In this document: positions 59,701 to 64,000 of the stretch, piece by piece
Layout of the letters: every line of letters starts with the position of its first letter
How positions within the stretch are numbered: position 1 is the first letter of the stretch
From: Phorcus lineatus
Lineage: Eukaryota > Mollusca > Gastropoda > Trochida > Trochidae
Direction of reading: 5' to 3'
NCBI GenBank assembly: GCA_921293015.1
Contig: OV121097.1
Location: 16,615,924 to 16,679,923, forward strand
DNA length: 64,000 nucleotides
Position numbers and translations under genes: made by a program
The notes under the pieces: model-generated
Databases searched by the model: none
Told to the model about the DNA's origin: nothing
Seen by the model: the letters and a program-made list of their open reading frames with translations, nothing else

Positions 59701-59932
59701 CCCTCAGTTCGTAGCCTAGTTGTGTCACTGAGATGCTATGGTTATGACATTCAGGAAATATCAGTTTTCAGACACTTGCGTCATAAACATAGTATGACAT
59801 AGACCCTAATATGATATCCTCTATTAAGTCAATAAAACCTTGAAATTAAGGACTGACCTCCTTGTCCCAGAGCACAAAGAACTCTTTATATCCACAGATG
59901 TAGGGGTGCTGTAGTTGCTGGAGAGCCAAGGC
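35754..59932 (-). CDS. STKLD1: STKLD1-like serine/threonine kinase with C-terminal armadillo repeats (5' end missing)
   Basis: Exons on the minus strand, in phase throughout: 59858-59932, 58988-59092, 46720-46790, 46294-46406, 45677-45870, 45227-45300, 44681-44778, 43914-44162, 43217-43255, 41743-41804, 41509-41575, 40907-41035, 40250-40378, 39508-39639, 38889-39047, 38223-38302 and 35754-35813 (stop at 35754). Visible protein: 611 residues. The kinase part runs from [12 protein letters not shown] and [14 protein letters not shown] through [12 protein letters not shown], the DFG motif in [16 protein letters not shown] and SDVWALGC to [11 protein letters not shown]. Then follow about 380 residues of armadillo-type helices ([64 protein letters not shown]). 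Kinase-then-ARM order and the tail [14 protein letters not shown] match vertebrate STKLD1. The glycine loop and VAIK lysine would be upstream of the window. Nek10 was considered but has its ARM repeats before the kinase. Confidence 0.9.
36675..36757 (-). CDS. Alternative STKLD1 exon, probably mutually exclusive with 38223-38302
   Basis: An open exon with consensus ends (acceptor GGTGCTAG, donor GTAAGG) encoding [18 protein letters not shown] and IHKRFRDNL. Both this exon and 38223-38302 enter in phase 1 and leave in phase 0, so either can join 39047-side exon 38889-39047 to the last exon. Including both creates an immediate stop (ATG AGG TGA). The two peptides share the D-E start, helical spacing and a KxFxxN end, suggesting exon duplication. 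Confidence 0.7.
39640..39850. repeat. Minisatellite abutting an STKLD1 exon
   Basis: About four units of 50-60 bases share AGAGCCAATCTCAAAACTC and TTGTTTGAAACAAAACC. The unit includes a copy of the exon edge and acceptor at 39620-39648 (TCAAAACTCTTGTCTGAAAC), so the array appears to have grown from the exon boundary. Confidence 0.8.
46860..47060. repeat. G-rich degenerate tandem repeat in an STKLD1 intron
   Basis: Roughly 55-60-base units share GGGGGTCCTGCTATTTGAAA-like and GAGGGGG-like blocks. The clearest copies start near 46895, 46960 and 47005. Strongly G-skewed on the + strand. Confidence 0.6.
47061..48427. other. STKLD1 intron sequence before the transposon
   Basis: AT-rich; I see no exon, RNA gene or clear repeat. 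The CAG target duplication of the transposon is at 48425-48427. Confidence 0.5.
48621..55155 (+). CDS. Harbinger (HARBI1-like) DDE transposase, apparently intact, four exons
   Basis: Catalyses excision and integration of the element. Exons 48621-49029, 49482-49594, 49788-49899 and 54773-55155 join in phase to 338 residues (human HARBI1 is 349). The N-terminal part has a basic start and [17 protein letters not shown] then [17 protein letters not shown], the family's helix-turn-helix region. The DDE catalytic core shows GCVDGT (D about 146), [11 protein letters not shown] (D about 196), LLGDSGYP and [15 protein letters not shown] (E about 257), so all acidic residues are present. The end RKRLCEQFF also fits. 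The start ATG follows AACAAA and has no upstream in-frame alternative that I see. No stop codon or frameshift interrupts the frame, so the element may be recently active. Confidence 0.94.
50383..50760. repeat. Tandem repeat of about 135 bp inside the transposon intron
   Basis: Two units share GCAATAAAATATTTAAAA, GCAATGTAT then GCTACC, and GGAGACCCTTCCGCAACATTGCCAGAAGATAAT (50512-50610 and 50648-50746). An upstream partial copy has three GCCGAAACATT-type motifs. The core TTCCGCAACATTGCC also appears, inverted, in the array at 53860. Confidence 0.75.
52276..53128 (+). CDS. Possible two-exon cargo gene inside the transposon (partial, speculative)
   Basis: The segment 52276-52350 is bounded by CATAG and GTAAGT and reads [18 protein letters not shown] then NRKQLAL. 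It joins in frame to 53044-53128 (acceptor AAAG) as [15 protein letters not shown] then [12 protein letters not shown] and a stop. Both are charged, helix-prone and coding-like, but the phase does not fit the transposase exons and I found no convincing first exon. It may be a captured host fragment, an exon of an accessory gene or chance. Function unknown. Confidence 0.35.
53860..54490. repeat. Minisatellite of about nine 50-66-bp units inside the transposon
   Basis: Consensus: GGTTTTATGGCTTTCTGGCAATGCTTCCGCACCATGTCCACAAATAAA, a variable spacer, then GAGGGCTTGAGAA (described in pieces to show the order). It lies in the last transposase intron, just upstream of the last exon. Open frames on the minus strand here (up to 127 codons) are only the repeat translated. 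Confidence 0.9.
55251..55400 (-). pseudogene. Duplicated copy of the Myb gene's last exon
   Basis: It encodes [29 protein letters not shown] and then diverges, matching the coiled-coil part of the Myb protein's last exon (about 55890-56012) with a few changes. The following TAGTACCTTGACTGG also matches sequence downstream of the parent stop (about 55797). It lacks the first half of the exon and sits between the two convergent stop codons. Confidence 0.8.
55847..58479 (-). CDS. Harbinger Myb/SANT-like DNA-binding protein, five exons
   Basis: The accessory protein that Harbinger transposases need for nuclear import and for binding subterminal sites (knowledge from other Harbingers). Exons on the minus strand 58304-58479, 57383-57450, 57028-57174, 56538-56600 and 55847-56166 join in phase to 257 residues. 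The N-terminus has [18 protein letters not shown], a Myb/SANT-type tryptophan helix, followed by [10 protein letters not shown] and [18 protein letters not shown]. Then come [19 protein letters not shown], typical of these proteins, an acidic middle, a serine run (SSSSSTST), a basic KRKVTDEE stretch and a C-terminal coiled coil [17 protein letters not shown]. It is convergent with the transposase, with the stop codons about 690 bases apart. Confidence 0.92.
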
Positions 59933-62900
59933 CTGCAAAATAATAAAAGAAACTATACCTTACCAGAAAATTAATGTTATAAATCTAGTACAATGTACCT
60001 TATATTGATGTCATTGATATGCAAAAGCTTCTTAGCCCTTTGTAAGGTTTCATTTTCCCAGGAGATTAAGATGAAACCAGTTGGGGGTGTTTTTCATTCA
60101 CTTCTAAGGATGTCAACTCACAATAAACCTGGCCATGAACACTTTGTCAATTGTCAGACAGACAGTTAGTTGGAGATGATAAAATTCTGCCAAACCATTC
60201 TGATTTGCTGACCTACAAGAACCACATTTCATAACCCAGGCAATAATGCTGGATTGGCTCATTGGCTTCAATGAAATATTTTGAATTCCATAGGCAAAGA
60301 AACCAAACAGACTTAGACAAAAATGCTTCATGAAGAAATGCAACAAAATATTTAAAAGAATAAATATCATTTATACATTCCAAACTGAATACATAAATTC
60401 CTTAGTTTGTAATACAGTCAGAACATAAAATTCATTTTGCATATGAAAGGGGAGGCTTAATAAAAATCAAATAAAATAGTGTTTAAAACATTCAGTTGAA
60501 ATATGATCTAAATCACTCAAACATCAAAGTAAACTATCCCATAACAGTACTTACCGACCTGTATTCCCTTTTCAATAATCAAATAGGGATGTGATTGATT
60601 GGTTATCAATGAGAAGCTTCCTGTCCAATCATATATCAAACTCTATTTGAAAGATAATCAATAAAAAGGCACTTTGAGTTGTTGAAGCCTTACATGCTAA
60701 ATGTTATCAATAATGATGGGTATCGCTCCTCATTTTCGTATTGCAATATATTGGTTCTTTTCATTTTTCATTTTTTGCATGCTCTCTTGACTAAATAGCA
60801 GTAATTAATTCAGTAATCAATGCTCCACTGGCCATTGTTTTGTAAAGTAAGATAACTCAGTGATTGGTTTCGGACTTTTAACATGTCTATTTTAACAGGT
60901 GCTATTTTCACCTGGCGAGTTCACCCATTGTTTACAACTTTCGGTAAAATCATGTTTTTTCTTGTTACGTTTCTCTGCAATTTTACATGGAAATTGTAAA
61001 TTTTAAAACTTCCGATATATTGGATGTTTTCAGAAGAGTGTACCGGTAAGTATTGTGATGTTCCTGTACTGCAATATACCAATATACCGATAATACCGCG
61101 CACCCTTAGTTATCAAATGTGTCATGTTCTGGAGGAATGACTGGTGCTAAAAAAATATTTTTAAGCGAATAGGTTAAGCATTGGAACAAAATTAAGTTTT
61201 AAAGTTTTGATCTGCGTTTAAGCCTTGAATACGGTAATTGAAGTGTCTTTCAGTGAAATGAAATTCATCTTCATAAGATTTAAAATGTGTTTGTTGTCAA
61301 TAAATAATCTTGTCACTTAATCAAACACAACAATTTTCAAACGGCGAACGTTTTAAGCCATATGTCACTGTATGCATCAATAATCTTCATGGACGTGATA
61401 TTTCTGATTCTGCACATAAAAGGGTGTTGTCATAGTTTCAATAAATACTCTTTTTGATATACACATTTGATATTGTGATGATGAAAACTTTAGCTAGTTT
61501 CAATTCATATCAAGATATTTGGTATTTTGGCACACACCAAAGCCAAATAATATTGTCATAAGAGTATCAGAGTGTCTCTCAGGTTTAATTACCTACAAAA
61601 ACCAAGACTCACTCAAATGTCTATCATCATTGTGAAACTTTCTCTTTTGGATATTGACATAAAAAATTGGGAATTAGCATCAGATCAACAGACATTTTTG
61701 CCATAGACAACTGTTACACATGCAGTAAAGTCACAACCATTTATTACCTTCAAAGGTTGTCTTTAACAGGTTCAAATTTATATACATTGCATAAAGGGTA
61801 AAATTTCTCTTTGTCATAGTAAATTTTTATCAAAAACAATTTTAAGATGTCAAGTTTCAATTTGTGACATTGAATGAAGCAAGAGCAAGAGGCTAGTCAA
61901 GTCAAGTCTTTATTCAAGTACAATTTATGCCAGAAAATAGATTTAATGACTTTATTGGCAATGCATAAGAAAGAAACCCAAACAGATAAAAGCCTATATA
62001 AAAAAAACCTGTATATTTTACAAAGCAAATTTACTTTAAAAATTAAACAAAAACCATAAGAAAAACTTTAAAAAGTCCATTGGTGAATAAGAGATTGAAA
62101 GATTTCAGTAGACTCAGAAAAAACACAATTCACTTGTCTAAACCACTTGTTATAATTTAACTTATAACAGTACATCTTGCATGGATTGATCACATTGATA
62201 AATAAACCCATATCAATTACTCATGACATTACCTTGTCAAATAAATCTGCAATTTGTTAACCATATTCCCAATCTATTACTCATAAATTAAACTGAACTC
62301 AATACATGATCATGAATCAGTTTGAATAGATTTGTTGTGTTATTTACATCTGTCATTCATGCCTAATTATAACAGATCAATATAAGCAATGAACGAGAAC
62401 AGTGTTAATGTAGTTCTATACAATAAAGGCATCGATTTGTATCAATCAACACACCCATTACAATTTATCAAGTCAAATTATCTTATAAAAGAAAAGTCTA
62501 TCTTGATAAGTGAATGTGTTATGTACTAACCTCAAGAACTAAATGATTGCATACAATGAAGAAATAATCGCGACAGTGCGTTTTGCTTTTTAGATTCTTA
62601 TTACAATATAGAATATCAAAGAGCTACAGTAACTTAAGAGCAATAAAAAATTCCATCAAACAAGTTGCTTGATACTTTGAACTTCAACTTCATAAATGTC
62701 ACATAATCTCGAGATGTAATCAAACACTTATTTTATGCTTTCAATTTTTATCACTATATAGAATATCAAAGAAATTTAGACTAACTATAGATCTACACCA
62801 TTACACACATCAAATAATAGGAAACTGCTTGTAATCACAAGAAATAAAAGTACTTGAATTGACAGGTAATTTGGTGTAATTATCTGTTGACATGTCATAT

Positions 62901-64000
62901 TGAAAGATTGGCTGTCAAATTGTAATCAACTGTTTGTAGTTTTATAACCATGCAACGAGAAAATATAATCAATGAGTACTAATTGATATCGAGCATGCTA
63001 ATGTCATAATTCTACACAGAACACATTGCTAATAATTTACCAGAAAAAGGTATTTATCTAATCCATCTAAATAAAACAACATCCTTTCTGAAGTTTATGA
63101 ATGTGAAACCATTCCATACGTTAACATCATCAATATGTAAATGATATTTGTAATAGTTGCCATGGTTACCATAGTGGCATAGAAATAGGATCTGTCTCTG
63201 GTGCAACTTTTGGAGTTGTCTACCTTTAACAAAATAGTCAATAAGATTTAAAGTTTGCAGCACAAAGAGGATACAATCTTAAAAAAAACATAACCCAGCA
63301 TGAACTATATTTAATAAATGATATTACAAAAATAAAATGATATTTATTAAATCTTAGTTTGTCATATGAGAGCAACATTACCCTTTACAAACCACTGCAT
63401 TGACATACAGTTTTATCAATAGCAAATGGTGGAACCAGAATTTATCTTATCCCATTATAGTCCTTCTAGTCAGTCAGTATTTCGTATTTCTAAACACCTA
63501 CGGTAACATGCAAATTCAGTACTAGTTTTTCATCAAAACCCTACAAGAATCCTAAGACCAATCCAAAATAAGTCTTTGACAAGACTGGAACACTTAGCCT
63601 TTGAAGAAAACAATAAAATCTTATCTAATGGTATCTTGTTTTATGAATATGAATTTGGCTTGGTTAAATTTTCATTTCAAAGACTAAACTAAAATAGCAA
63701 GAGATATATATCTTTACATGGCATGGCCATTCTCAAAGCTCTATTAATAAGTTCAGTTTCCTGTAAATGGGCACCTCAGAATGGTTTGTACCTACTTAAC
63801 GAGATCAGCAAATGGCAGAAATCCAAAGTTTCAGCTCTATATAGTCTGTAGGCCAGACCCTGAAATAAGGTAGAAGCCTAAGCAAGTCTATAAAAAGACT
63901 TTAAAGCTTAATTTCAGTCTCCTTTTCATTTCATTTATAATAAGTTTTTAAATTTTTCGATTTACTGATGCATTTTTCATTTCATAGACTAATTGTTAGA
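59933..64000 (-). other. 5' intron of the STKLD1-like gene, nothing recognised
   Basis: The first visible exon starts in phase 0 at 59932, so the exons for the glycine-rich loop and catalytic lysine should lie further along the minus strand's 5' side. I find no exon candidate with convincing homology up to 64000. The sequence is AT-rich without clear repeats. Confidence 0.5.

Noticed and set aside
35754..59932. Identification of the kinase as NEK10
   Set aside because: NEK10 has armadillo repeats before the kinase domain; here they follow it, and the tail matches STKLD1.

Overview
The window is nuclear DNA from an animal. It is AT-rich and split by introns with consensus GT-AG ends. It most likely comes from a mollusc: tRNA-derived SINEs end in a GGCGTTAAACACC-type tail and a short TE fragment begins GTGAGTGAGT, both of which I associate from memory with gastropod genomes (the clade assignment is inference). 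Four host genes, one intronless CCHC zinc-knuckle ORF and one complete two-gene DNA transposon can be read with closed reading frames. No bacterial, viral or CRISPR content is visible.

Layout. Positions 1-8251 are non-coding, probably intron. 8252-11032 (+) holds the last four coding exons of a Munc18/STXBP1-type SM protein, followed by a possible 2-kb 3'UTR. 14464-15459 (-) is the CCHC (gag/ORF1-like) gene. 17.2-20.1 kb is a transposon graveyard: a dead LINE reverse transcriptase, two MITE families flanked by TTAA and a SINE. 20254-27710 (-) is the complete gene for ribosomal protein eL8 (RPL7A, SURF3), with a TOP start and at least one box C/D snoRNA in every intron, fourteen in all. 30370-32179 (+) is complete MED22 (SURF5), divergent from RPL7A. 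35754-59932 (-) is most of an STKLD1-like kinase with C-terminal armadillo repeats; its first exons lie beyond 64000. A 10.3-kb PIF/Harbinger transposon (48428-58722) sits in one STKLD1 intron and carries a 338-aa DDE transposase (+) and a 257-aa Myb/SANT protein (-).

How it fits together. RPL7A and MED22 are head-to-head neighbours in the vertebrate surfeit cluster, and STKLD1 lies next to that cluster on human 9q34, so this looks like an ancient linkage group kept in a protostome. The RPL7A introns couple ribosomal protein production with rRNA modification. The snoRNAs include homologues of U24 and U36, which the vertebrate gene also hosts, and five copies of U14, which vertebrates keep in other host genes. 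The rest of the window is introns and intergenic DNA filled with MITEs, fold-back elements, SINEs and minisatellites.
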